64,000 nucleotides of DNA, from assembly GCA_003508835.1 (NCBI GenBank), contig PUFA01000027.1, forward strand, positions 5,952,001-6,016,000, given 5' to 3'. The position numbers were made by a program, and so were the translations under genes. Shown here piece after piece: positions 47,392-58,985 of this stretch. The notes under the pieces were generated by a model. It was not told the origin of the DNA, made no database searches, and saw only the letters and a list, made by a program, of their open reading frames with translations. The stretch's first letter is position 1. Every line of letters starts with the position of its first letter. The DNA comes from Eonycteris spelaea (taxonomy: Eukaryota > Chordata > Mammalia > Chiroptera > Pteropodidae).

Positions 47392-47938
47392 TTTATGGCT
47401 GAATAACATTCCATTGTATATATGTACCATGTTTTCTTTATCCAGTCATCTATTCATAGGACACTTAGGTTACTTCCATGTCCTGGCCACAGTGAATAAT
47501 GCAGCTATGAAAGTTGGGGTGCATATATCTTTGTGGACAAATATTTTTAGGATTTTTGGGTATTAGCCATAAAAAAAAAGATGAAATACTGCCATTTTCA
47601 ACAACTTGGGTGGATCTTGGGATAACCACGTTAAATGAAATAAATCAGACAGAAAGTGTTGAAAACCCTACGACTTCACTTATCTTGTGATATAAAACTG
47701 AAAGCAACAAACAAACATGACAAACAGGGCTCATGAACACAAACTGTGGATTAGTGGTTACCGGAGGGAAGGGAAGGGGTGCTAGATAGGGGTAAAAAGG
47801 GTTAAATATTTTGTGATGGAAGAGAATCTAACTGGGTGGTGAACACGCAATGTAATATATATACAACATACTGTTGACTTGTACACTTGAAACTTATTTG
47901 ATTTTATTAATGTCACCCTAATAATTTTTATAAAAAAT
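47392..47938 (+). mobile_element. Younger L1 with 5' inversion (twin-priming product)
   Basis: The first part (47392-47570) is antisense ORF2 end ('tatggctgaataacattcca' to 'ttttgggtattagccat'). The second part (about 47567-47938) is sense, beginning at the same point of L1 (CCATAAAAAAAAAGATGAAA) and running to the 3' UTR and A-rich tail. The two halves together cover adjacent L1 segments, head to head. Flanks AAACTATAATATTT (47378-47391) and AAACTATAAAATTT (47939-47952) form a 14-bp target-site duplication with one mismatch. Confidence 0.85.
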
Positions 47939-48290
47939 AAACTATAAAATTTCTGGAATAAAACGTAGGAAAAATATTTATGACGCTGAGTTAAATATTT
48001 TTAGATATGACACCAAAAGCACCATTCATGAAATAAAGTTGATAAATTGGATTTCCTCAAAATTAAAATCGATAGCTTGGGGGATGGGTGCAAAATGTGA
48101 AGTGATTAAGAAGTACCAATTGCAGGTCTAAAATAATCACAGGGATATAAAGTACAGCATAGGGAATATCATCAATAATACTGTAATAGCTATTATATAG
48201 TGGCAGGTGGATACTAGAATAATCGAGGGAACCACTTTGTAAATTATATAAATTTCTAACTACTATCCTGTACACCTGAAACTAATATAA
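47939..48290 (+). repeat. L1M ORF2 end and 3' UTR, right of the insertion
   Basis: ORF2 sense at 47939-48065 ('ggatatgacaccaaaagcac'-like at 48003, then GATAAATTGGATTTCCTC), then 3' UTR at 48085-48290 ('aagtgattaagaagtaccaa', 'agtacagcatagggaatatc', 'tgtacacctgaaactaatat') and a poly(A) (48286-48297). Confidence 0.8.
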
Positions 48291-48295
48291 AAAAA

Positions 48296-49620
48296 AATTG
48301 AGAGCCCAGAAATGAACCCATGTGTATATGGACAAGTAATTTTCAACAAAGGAGCCAAAAAAGTAATGGAGGAAAGAAAGCCTCTTAATAAATGGTGCTG
48401 GGGAAGTTGAAAAGCCAGATGTGAAAGAATGAAACTAAATTGCTCTTTGTCACCATACACCAAAATTAACTCAAAATAAATTAAAGACCTAATTATAAGA
48501 CATAAAACCATGCATTGCATCTAAGGAAACCTAGGTACTAAACTCAGGGAAATTGGTTTTAGAGAGAATTTTATGAATTTGACCTCAAAGACAAGGGAGG
48601 TAAAGCAAAAATAAATGAATGGGACTACATCAAACTAAAAACCTTCTGTACAGCAAAAGAAACCATCAACAAGATAAAGAGGCATTGAATGGGAGAAGAT
48701 ATTTGCAATCCATACCTCCAATAAGGGGTGAATATCCAAAATATATAAAGATCTCATACAATTCAACAATGAAGAAAACAAACAATCCAACTTATAAAAT
48801 GGGCAGAGGACCTGAACAGACACTCCTCCCAAGAAGACATATGAATGGCCAACAGACATGTAAAAAGATGCTCAGCTTTACTATTAGAGATATGCAAATC
48901 AAAACTACAATAAAATACCTCCTCACACCTGTCAGAATGTCTGTTATCAGTAAGACAAGCAATAAATGTTGGAGACATTGAGGGGAAAAGGAACCCTCAT
49001 ACACTGCTGGTGAGAATGTAAATTGGTGCAGTCACTAAGAAAAACAGCATGGAGGTTCTTCAAAAAGTGAAGAATAGAATTACCAGATAACCCAGCAATA
49101 TCTTCTCTTGATATCTACCTCCTAAATTTGAAAACATTTATTTTTTAAGATCTATGCACTCCGATATTCATAACAGCATTATTCATGGTGACCAAAACAT
49201 GGAAATGACCAAAGTGTCCTTTGATAGATGATGTAGATAGAATGGAACACTATTCAGCCATAAGAAAAGATGAAATAGTGTCACTTATGAGATTATCATG
49301 CGTAACAAAATCAGCCAGATAGAAAAAGTTGAGAACCATATGATTTCATTCATATGTGGGATATAAAACTGAAAGCAACAAATGAACAAGAAAAACAAAC
49401 AAGAACTTATAGACACAGAAACAGTTTAGTGGTTACCAGAGGGAAAGAGGGAGAGAAGGAGTAGGTAAGGGTAAAGGGGGTCAAATATATGGTGATGAAA
49501 GGAGATTTGACTTTGGGTGGTGAACATATGATGCAATACACAGATAATGTATTATAGAATTTTACACGTGAAATCTATAATTTTATTAACCAATGTCACC
49601 TCAATAAATTTAATAAAAAA
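48296..49620 (+). mobile_element. 5'-truncated L1, ORF2 C-terminal half and 3' UTR, sense
   Basis: The longest L1 body here. Sense ORF2 runs from 'gagagcccagaaatgaaccc' through 'atgggactacatcaaactaa' (48619 region) and 'gcagaggacctgaacagaca' to the stop near 49330, then the bat-type 3' UTR and a tail at about 49608-49620. The frame at 48619-48981 is a 120-codon residue of ORF2, broken by stops and shifts on both sides. Overlapping minus frames (48635-49004) are shadows. It starts inside the poly(A) of the L1M at 47939-48290. Confidence 0.9.
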
Positions 49621-49724
49621 TGGATGTCAACTATAATAAAAAATTAGGAAGAAAAAAATTAAAATTATTTTGCAATACTATAAAATTACTTTATACATAA
49701 AGAACTCTCAAACTCAAATATCTA

Positions 49725-50285
49725 ATCCTTATCAGATATATGATTTGCAAATATTTTCTTCCATTCTGTATTCATCTTTTTATTTTGCCAGTTATTTCCT
49801 TTGCCATGCAGGTACTTTTGAGTTTGATGTGATCCTACTTATTTTTTCTTTGTTTGTGTTTTTATTGTTTTTGTTTATTTGCTTTTGTTACCTGTGCTTT
49901 TAGTGTCATAGTCAAAAAAAAAAAAAACCCATTTTCTCTATCTTTTATTTTTGGAGTTTTTAGGTGTTATGTTTAATTCTTTAACCTGTTTTGAGTCAAT
50001 TTTTGTGTTAAATGTAAGATAAAGATCTAATTTATTCTTTTGCCTATGAATATTCAGTTTTGCCAACACCATTTGCTGAAGAAACTATCTTTTCCCCATA
50101 TATATTCTTGGCACCTTTGTTGAAAATTAGTTGACCATAAATGGATTTATTTCTGGGTTCTCTTTCTGTTCCATTAGCCTGTATGTCTGTTTTTATGTCA
50201 AAGCCATACGTTTTAATTACTACAATTTGGAAATGTAGTTTTATTTCGTATTAGTCTTAGGCTATTGATATCAATGTTGTGGCTG
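49725..50285 (-). repeat. Old L1 ORF2 fragment, antisense
   Basis: 'tatctaatccttatcagata', 'ttgagtcaatttttgtgtta', 'tttgccaacaccatttgctg', 'tctgttccattagcctgtat' are antisense ORF2 in order. An A-run lies at 49914-49927, probably unrelated. Confidence 0.8.
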
Positions 50286-51082
50286 GACCTTCCTTTGTGG
50301 TTCTTACTATGATTTCAAGATACCCTCAGAAATAACCATCTAGAATCTGAAAAAAAAAAAAAAACCAACTATTTCTTCTTACAGGTCCCAGAAATCATGT
50401 GGCACACCTCGGGCTCCACAGCAAAGTTGCAGGGAATGAGAGAGAAAGAGTCCACATGAGCCTGAGGTTCTGCTTTTATTGTGGTTGAGGGTAGAGGCCT
50501 AGGGTTTTGAAGCCTCGCTTTATTGGTGAATTTTAAAAGAAGAGTGAGAATTTAAAATGTAAGAGAGAAAAACAAGGAACCCAAATGATCAGTTATTAAA
50601 ACTAACCAAGATCTCTAAAACAAAGAAGACTGCCCTTTGAAGTTTATGCCTCAGCAATCAAAGTTTAAGTCAGGCACTTGCAGTACAAAAAGAAAAGCCA
50701 GCCATAATGCCAGAGTTTACAATACAACTCACCCTGTGTTGCCGAAGCATCAGAGTCAGTGGTGAGGACATTAACTGCTTAGGTAGCAGATATTCTAAAA
50801 GTCAGGGTAGAGCATTGTAACCCAGAAATTACACATCTAAATGAAATTATAGTAGCATTTCTATAGTAATTATACAAGCAATAGTCTAATATCTGGTGCA
50901 TAACTATTGTCCCGAACTTGAAGTATCTAGCCATGAAAATAAGTCAGCAATCTCTGAGAATCTGTTCAAGTATTGGGGTAATACTGTACAATAGTTTGAC
51001 ATCTGACATTATCTGGTATAAGTAGGTTTAAATTTGTCTTGAGTTGCTAGATTGCTCCCTATCTCACTGGACTCAATCTTAG
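50286..51082. other. Unassigned DNA
   Basis: Contains an A-run at 50351-50364, and G-rich text at 50400-50520 that I cannot assign. No gene. Confidence 0.35.
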
Positions 51083-51676
51083 TTACCGTTGGTGCCTCTA
51101 AATCCATTGTCTCCTCAGTGGCACTGAGGGGACCTCGGTTCTTTCCACTGACACAGAAAAGAATTACTGATCAGCAAGATTTAGAAAAAAAGCAAGGTTT
51201 ATTGAAGTATGTTTTGAGAGAGAAATGGGCTACACCGGAGAGGGCTGTGGCACCGTAGGAGTGGGGAGATCTGCATTACATTTGAGCTGATGGGAGGTTA
51301 GAAGGGCGGTGCTAGATGACTGGCATATGAGGTCATTTCGATTGGCAGTGGCTGTTATATAACCTTTGTCTACTGTACGTGTGTTTACCCAGAATTCAGT
51401 CTGTTATAATTAGATTCATGAACTCCCAAGCATATGTATGATTTTATATGATGGTATAATGAGGCTGAGGTAGAGGGAAGATAATATATGTATCAACTGC
51501 ACAAGCACTTGTGGCCGGACTAAACCAGCGGTTATTTCTGTGGTTTTTTACTTCCTTATTTTCCAGAACATAAACGTACATTTTAACTATTAAGTGGATA
51601 TTTCAGAGAGGTCCTAAGGGAGGTCTCTGGGTTGGGCCTTCATCCCCTTCACTCATGTCTACCTAACTGCCTAACA
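51083..51676 (-). mobile_element. LTR of the same family (member 3), antisense
   Basis: On the minus strand it begins TGTTAGGCAGTTAGGTAGAC (51676 leftward). 'agaattcagtctgttataat' (51390) and 'caaggtttattgaag' (antisense AATAAA) are shared with 26768-27476. The left end is diverged (GTTACCGTTGG near 51083) and no clear 4-bp duplication can be seen, unlike members 1 and 2. It may be a 3' LTR with internal material to its right, or a decayed solo LTR. Confidence 0.75.
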
Positions 51677-53700
51677 TTCGTTCAGTTAAAGATTTGTGTC
51701 TCATACCAGGATTTAGTGATGCAGTTTAGCTCCCAAAGTTAGTGGCAGAGTAAATGGTGCAAGTATTTGCATCAGGTATTTAATAAGAATCACCTCTATG
51801 GAAACAAAAGGAAAATAATAATTAATGGTTGGAGCAAACTTTAAACCCAGTGAGTTCTGAGTGTGGTCAGTAGAGACAAATTTTTGATGTCAGGCTCAAA
51901 GCATCTTCAGATGGAGTAAGGGCACTCAGTGGCAACGTGACATCTTTTTTTGATTTGTGGTTTGAATGCCTCTGGTGTTGTTTCTGAGTGGCTCATATAA
52001 CAAATAACATTAAGATTGTCCATACGTGAGCTTGTGTAGTAATTTCTATGACGTTTGTGTCAAATTGTTCTTCTTTAGCTTGCATAGCTTCAGAAAAGGC
52101 TCAGTTTTAATTCTCAATCATTCTAATTCAGAAGAGTAGGGGAAAAATGAAGACACTAGTTTGAAGAGTTGTAGCCATATATTGGAGGGGATGAGAAGAA
52201 CTTAGGATCCAGTCCAATTAATAGGTAGAAAACAAAATCTCAAAGACAACTAAAAAGACTAGACTCTGATACCCACAGTGTATATTATACTTTTCCATCA
52301 AAATAATTTTTCTTTCTACCATCACCCCCATTTCTATCAGATATAATTAAAATAAGCTAATTAGTTTACAAAATAAGTCTGGTCTCATAAAGCTTGGCCT
52401 GCTTATTTACCTAAGTACAGAATGAATAGTTATTGACCATATATATATGTAGGCTCTTTCAAGTCTGCTTTGCTGGAGATTTTCATAAGGAATCTCGGAC
52501 TGGGCTTCTAAAAGACTCTCAAAGCTGGAAAGCCAAGCAAAGGACTCATGGTCAGATTTTGCTTATAAAACCTTTACATTTGTGTAAACGTCTTTCATTT
52601 CAAGGTCCCTAAGATATCCTGAGTTTCTTGGGTGCCAGGAAGTGACTTTCCTTACTCAACGAAGGCTGCCAAGAACCCTCTAAGCAAGGGATCAGGCTGA
52701 TTTTTCCAAGGGTCTTTATTAGCTTCATAAAGCAACTTTAGTTACTTAAAACTGTCTGTTCATATTTGAGTCTATGTAGTCTCTCAAATATGGCATTCCA
52801 GTCAAAGCCTTGGTAATGTAACCAGTGTTTTAATCACTGAGAGTTTCCAAATCTTAGAGGGACAGAGTAGGGAGAAAAAGTAATGGCTTCGTCTTCACAA
52901 AGGTATACATTACCAAATTGCTGATATCTTAAGAGAAAAGAGGAAAATGTTTCCTTAAACCTGGAAAAACAAAATGTTAAAGAACCAACAATGTTTCAAA
53001 GAGAAAGTAATAGAAATTATGATCATTCTCACCAGCTCATTTAGCCTCATGTGATTATTTATCTTGATCTTTTGTTAGCTGTCTTGAGAATCTAATTTTT
53101 CCCTTAGAGTTTTGTAAATCCATACCCAGTTCAGTGGTATGATCTAAAAGTTATCAGAAACATGTACTTGTTAAAGTCCTTTCCGTGAATCTTCCTGGAG
53201 ATTAAGTGCTTTTGCAGGGACGCTTTTGTAAAAGCATCAGAGTAAAATTATAATTGTTGTTACTGGAGCAAAGGTGTTTACCTGCCTGTGTACTTCTAAG
53301 TACAATGAAATATGTATAGCTTTATGTGTAGCAGCAAAGAAAGGTTTACTGTGGAGAGTTTCAAGTCCTGGAGAAACAGAAGAGCTAAAGACCTGGCTCC
53401 CTTATGGCCTCTAGTGGATAGGTGTATAGGAAGACATCCATTAGTTATGGTAGCTAAGGGGTTGGTGTTATGGCATCTGCTGATTGGACAGGGCTTAGGT
53501 AGAGACAGTTATCATTGCATCAGAAGATGTCAGTCATGGCATCATTTTGTCTGGTTTCGAGGAGATGGGGCCGGTAGGGTCATTCTACCTTCCTGGGTCT
53601 GGAACTGAAACACAACTGAGGTCAAGATGTCATTTTTTAGTTTGTCTTTAGTTTGACTTAAACTGCTTCTGTGTTTAAACGATCTGAGACTTTATTTGAT
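51677..53700. other. Unexplained stretch beside the LTR, possibly decayed ERV interior
   Basis: Compositionally different from the A+T-rich surroundings and not matching L1, MIR, L2 or MLT1. If the LTR at 51083-51676 is the 3' LTR of an antisense provirus, its interior would lie here. No purine tract, primer-binding site or retroviral coding similarity is visible, and no second LTR is found. The plus frame 53312-53608 (98 codons, Trp- and Arg-rich) matches nothing I know. Confidence 0.35.
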
Positions 53701-54999
53701 GCTGACCTAAGTGTTTAATGATTAAGTAAGTGGACATGCAGTATGTACAAAGGTGGCAGAATAAGAGAAGAAACAAATGAGTCATGATGCTATTATACTA
53801 GGCAAAGCCTGCTTGAATAAGAGGGATACGTCTATATTCAAGAAATGAAGTCTGTGTGCATTACACTGTGAATGTCAAACATCACAAATTTTACTTTTTT
53901 TTGGTCATAAATAATCTTGTTTTGTTTGTTTGTTTGTTTTAGTTAATATTCTCAAGCTTTTTTCTTTCTGGGACACAGTTAAGTTACTTTGAAATAGTTT
54001 GATCCTATAGTGGAATAAACCAAGTATTGAAATGAAGAGGGGTAGAAGATAGTTTATCTAGATAGCATAAGCCTTAAAAGAGAAATTTATATGTAACCAA
54101 AGGTGAAAGAATAACTGTGTGTTAGTGCTACTTAGAGATAGATTTCACCTCTCAAACCTGAGAATATGGGTCCTATAGTGTGAAGTAGAATCTACTTGAA
54201 AACAGTTTAATGTAAGCAGCCTTACTGGGTGCAGCCACATTTCATTCAAAGAAAGAAGCAGAGGAAATTTTGGAGAAAAGATTAAGATTTTTGAAAGGTT
54301 AAAGTATAGATATACTGTAAATCATCAAGGCAGATTAATAGTAAAATATGAAAAAGTAGAACTAAAAGGAAATAGAAAAATTAAATTACATTTTCTTCAG
54401 CTAATATTTTCTTTTTCTAATATTGTAGAAGTATAATCAAAATTTACCTATTTTATATTTTTATTCTATCAATATTTTTATTCTATCAATATTTTTATTC
54501 TATCAGTATTTTTATATAATTTTATATATTTTCCTGGGTTATATTTTCATGCATGACTTAAATGTGCATGTAGCATATTTTTAAATTTTTACGTACCTTA
54601 TGTTACACAAGCAATTACATACATATGTCATATAAATATATTATATGAATAATATATTTTGAAAACAAAATAAAATATAGATAGTATATATACTTCAGAA
54701 TTCTTGGATCTTCACAAAACATTTTGAGTTAAGGTAGTTTAGCCAAGAAGGAAAACCTTAAACCTTACACATTAGATATGGTTTATTACATTTGCAAACC
54801 TAAGTAATCACATATATTGCAACTTTGGGGAGTGGGTGTAAAGTAAGAACAAAACAACATAAAGAAATGAAGGGTCCTTGATAAACCTTTAAAAGATAAA
54901 GTACTATTAAAAATTCTGTTTTCAGATAACAGGTTAATGATTAAATTTGTCAACATTACTATTAATGCACGTTCTTTTAACTTTATTTCTCAATAAATA
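53701..54999. other. Single-copy-looking A+T-rich DNA
   Basis: Includes a (TGTT)n-like run at 53920-53940 and the 17-bp minisatellite annotated separately. No gene. Confidence 0.3.
54457..54515. repeat. 17-bp minisatellite, about 3.4 copies
   Basis: Unit ATTTTTATTCTATCAAT; starts at 54457, 54474, 54491 and 54508 (partial), the third copy ending in CAGT. Confidence 0.95.
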
Positions 55000-55430
55000 A
55001 TTTCCCATGGGAGTATGCTACAAGGCCCCCAATATCAACTTTGCCCGGAATTGTTCTAATTAACTGTACCAGAGGGTCTGGTGTGCTGTCTAGTTAATGC
55101 TTTCTATCTGCTTCTTCACTGCCCATCATGTATCATTGTTCAGCGAGTGACAGCAGTCAGGTTATTAAAGGTGTAGATATTAAATTAACAACAGTAGTAA
55201 ACATTGTAGCTGTACTTCACATCTCAGCAGAACCAATGAAGTGGATGACACTGAATCCATGCTGATACGCTGCAGTGACAGATGGGCGTCATTTAACACA
55301 ATACATCAGTGGGCAACCCACGTACCACAGCTGTCCTCCACTAAATGAATTAGATCAGGGTAATTAATCTAAGGCAGAAAGTGTTACTAAAGTGGATCCT
55401 AAGCAGAATTAGAAAAGAATAAAATCTCCT
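55000..55430. promoter_or_regulatory. Candidate conserved non-coding (enhancer-like) block
   Basis: Repeat-free by eye, with balanced base composition in an A+T-rich region. It packs short motifs used by developmental transcription factors: TAATTAA at 55057 and 55361 (homeodomain), CATTGTT at 55134 (SOX-like), TGACAG at 55148 and 55276 (TALE/MEIS-like), CAGATGG at 55279 and CAGCTG at 55328 (E-boxes). Single matches to such short motifs occur by chance. The case rests on their number in about 300 bp and on the absence of repeats. No transcript or open frame supports a gene. Confidence 0.3.
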
Positions 55431-58265
55431 GCTCAAAAATTGAAAAGGATTTATGAGCTAACAGTTTTTTAGTGCTGACAAGAAGGTTTCCAGAAGTTAT
55501 CTCATTTCTTAAAAAAATTATTAAAAGTGTCCTTCTTATTGAGAAACAAACTCACTGTTTGGGGCTAAAATGGATGATGCCTATTCCTTTATTTCTGTAT
55601 TAAAAATAGATGCTGCTAAGAAATGAAGCTTAACTTGGTATGTATGAATAAGTTCTTTGAATTAAAACAAATCTCATTATGAGGACTAGTTATACTGATA
55701 ATAATTCACATGTTAAATTCTTATTTTAGATAAATTTCATGTAGAGATATGAATAAATGTGTATATATATATAGATGATAAATAAATAAATACTTAGATA
55801 GTATATACATAGATGATAGGTAGGTAGATAGACAGTTTTTCTTCCTGATTTCAATTTCCTGTCAGACAAAGATTATTTAGGTTTACAAATTTAGCCTTGC
55901 AAAAAATCAGGTACACACTCTTATCAATTTGGAGGAATTCCTTAAATATTCATTTTAAGAACCTACTTAAGGTATATTTCAAAAATATATTAATAAGTTA
56001 GCATTAGTAACTATTTTGCTCATTTACAATAATTTATATTTAAGACAAAAATACTTAAAATTTAATATAAAAAGGTGCTTCTTAAAATGGATATTTAAGG
56101 TTTTTTTATAATCTTAAAGTACCTATTAGTGACATATATTTTTTAAAAAGAAAGTGCCCTAGATTTTTATTTAAAAATTGTCAATAGATCAAACCTATGG
56201 TTTGGACAAAAGTCAGAAGCTATATTTAAAATTCTCAAAATAACAAAATCATTCTATCTAATGTTTAGCATTAAATCAATGTGTGCCTAAATGTACTTAT
56301 CTTTTTCTTCAGGTACAAAGTACTCAGAGCCGAGATGTTATTTTCTATGCATAAATACCTATAGATTTAATTTCGAACGTTTCACTGTACAAAGTTCTGA
56401 TACCTTCCTATAAAACATATTTATGACAATTGTGGTCATTGATGAAGCAGCGGGTCATCTGCTTAATTGTTACACATTTCCTCTAGTTTTTGCTTTCTTT
56501 CTATTTTCCTTCCCAGAAGCTCCTTTCTCTACCCCTCATAAAGATGGAAAACCTGCTGCTAATTACTGCAGTTAAAATTTTTACCACACCAGGAGATATC
56601 CAAACACCAATCATTTTTTAAAGAATTTGCTAGCTTCTTGTTAGTACCTCTTAGTTGGAGGCCTACAATAGTCACATCAAAGCATTGTGTGTTTATTGTG
56701 GAAGTATAGCAAGCTGCAGCTGGAAGAAGATACTACTTGTATAGTATCTGGTTTTTAAATTTCATTATCTTGATCATCCATAATTAAAGTAAACTATGGA
56801 CTAACATTTAAGTATTAAAATTGAAAACATGTTTGAAGGACAGAAAAATATAAATACACCTCAATTTGCAAAGATACTCAGTCTCTCTACCTAAATTCTC
56901 AAAATTTAAAAATGCCCATGTGTGTCAAATTGCATAATTATCATAATCTTGTTTGTGCTTTTAACCGATGTAAATGATACAAATATAAATGATTAAATAT
57001 AAAAGGAAAGGGACGACAGTATTTAATTCACTTCTATTGAATGAGAACTGTGTTAACTACAAGTTTAGCTTGCAGTAGCCTCTCTATCTTGACCAAAACT
57101 ATGAGCTCATTATTTTTAGAATATTAATAAAGCTAAATTTTAATGGATTTAAACTTTTTCTTTTGATATGGACATCTTTCTGGGATATTATGAGTTCATT
57201 TTGAGTGGTCACTGAGCAGGAACAATTTTAAGACCTATTTTAGTTGTTGACCACCTAGAGGTACGTATAGTATATTCAGAAGCCCTTTACTTGTACCATC
57301 CTCTGGTATCTCCGTGTAGTTTGAGCTCTATACTCTGATATATGAGCAATAATAAAATACTTCTATAAATTAATTTTATTGCTGTAACCTGACAATATAG
57401 AGTGACAGCAATATTATACTACTCTTCATATTCGAAGCTGACATTACTGAGTCACCAATATCATGTTGTATATTTTTAGTTGTATTCACATCTTGACTTT
57501 TATATTTAAGAGCTTTTTTTAACCTTGAGAATATTATTTTAAATATCTAAACGAGTTTTCTTATCTCTAAAATAGGAAGAATAACCCTGAATTGTTTTGA
57601 GGCTCAAACAAGAGAAAGGAAACCTATTTTCACATTTAATATTTTCATTATTTACAACCAAGCAGTTCACAAATATTTTGCAATGCTCAATATACAAGAG
57701 GGATGCAACATATTTATGAAATAGTTTTCTTATGGAAAAATATAGACATGTATTTATAAGACAAGAATTTCTTAGTGCAAAGATATTTTTCTCGGTGGCC
57801 AAAACTGTAGCCTTCTTAGAAGATGTTCTTGCCCTCTGAACAGATCAAATCATCAGCTACACAAAACAAAAACAAAACCAAATCTACCCGAAACTGATTG
57901 TTACCTATGGCAGTACCATTTAAAGGACCAGTGGTAGGATTTCAGATTCCAGGGGTGCAAATATTATTTATGAATACTAGCCATTAAAATAGTACCTAAC
58001 TATAAAGATTGATAAGTGGAATCTTATTATATGATTTTCTACAGAATAGAGTTCATGATTCAGCAGATTAATCTTGAACTTTAAATCAAGATATGGAAAA
58101 CACTTTTTTTTTTTTTAATGGTGCCTCCTACAGTTCAATTTCACCAAACTAAATAAGAACGAGGTGCTGGGTTCAGGCATTTGAAGTGTTCAGGTGCGCC
58201 AACTTATTATTTTGGAGGCTATAGATGACATAGATATTATAGAGATAAAAAGAATCTTTAAAGTC
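55431..58265. other. Single-copy-looking DNA
   Basis: Nearly 3 kb with no named repeat and no gene. Small (TA)n/(GATA)-like run at 55760-55830. The stretch at 56430-56590 is of ordinary complexity and repeat-free, and could also be regulatory. Confidence 0.3.
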
Positions 58266-58269
58266 AAAT

Positions 58270-58460
58270 AGATTTGCACTTAAAAACTACCTGTATGACT
58301 GTTAGCAAGATACTTAGCTAAACTTGGTTCAGTTTCTTCACCTAGGAAATAAGAATATCCAATTTACAAATTTACTATCAAGATTAAATAGCAATATATC
58401 AATGTAACATAGTAGGATGCCTAACACATAATAGAGACGTAATGGTTGTTTATTATTACT
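58270..58460 (+). repeat. MIR-type SINE, sense
   Basis: 'ctgttagcaagatacttagc', 'ttcagtttcttcacctagga', 'atcaagattaaatagcaata', 'atgcctaacacataatagag' are the MIR order, well enough kept to be sure of the strand. Confidence 0.8.
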
Positions 58461-58952
58461 TTTAGATACAAAGCCATAGCAAAGGTAAAGTTACCAAGTA
58501 GGAAAAGCTTCTGAATTTCTCTGTCCCTTCCTTACATTATCAATGATCCATTTTTACCACTCCACCCACCCACACTCCGAAAGAGAAACGGCCTAAGAGG
58601 AGCTTTTTATTACAGGATGTGGAAGAGGCTCCTTCTCCAGCAGTTGCTACTGCCAGCCTTAAGAGACAAAATTAAATGGTAGCAACATTAAATGAGATAA
58701 GGAATGTAAAAAAAAAAAATCTGATTTGGAGGGGTATAGAGAAGGAGTCCAGTTTAAACAATGTAAAATATAGGACATTTAGATAGAGTTATTAGACCTT
58801 TGTAAATGAAATGGTAGGATATCAGCACAAATATGGAAGCTTCTAGGCCTTATGAACAGATAAAATCATTCAACGAAGAAAATCCACAGAACATAGAGGA
58901 ATGAGGACCAAATTTGAAATCTAAAGTATTAGCATAATGAAAAGGAAAATAG

Positions 58953-58954
<2 letters not shown>

Positions 58955-58984
<30 letters not shown>
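58955..58984. repeat. (GT)n microsatellite
   Basis: About 15 GT units, followed by a short alternating CGCG-containing purine-pyrimidine stretch to about 59014. Confidence 0.95.

Positions 58985-58985
<1 letters not shown>

Noticed and set aside
48635..49004. Three overlapping minus frames of 70-74 codons
   Set aside because: They are shadows of the sense L1 ORF2 at 48296-49620.
53312..53608. 98-codon plus frame with many Trp and Arg
   Set aside because: No recognised family, no exon signals, and it lies in a possibly repeat-derived block; kept only as part of the region note.
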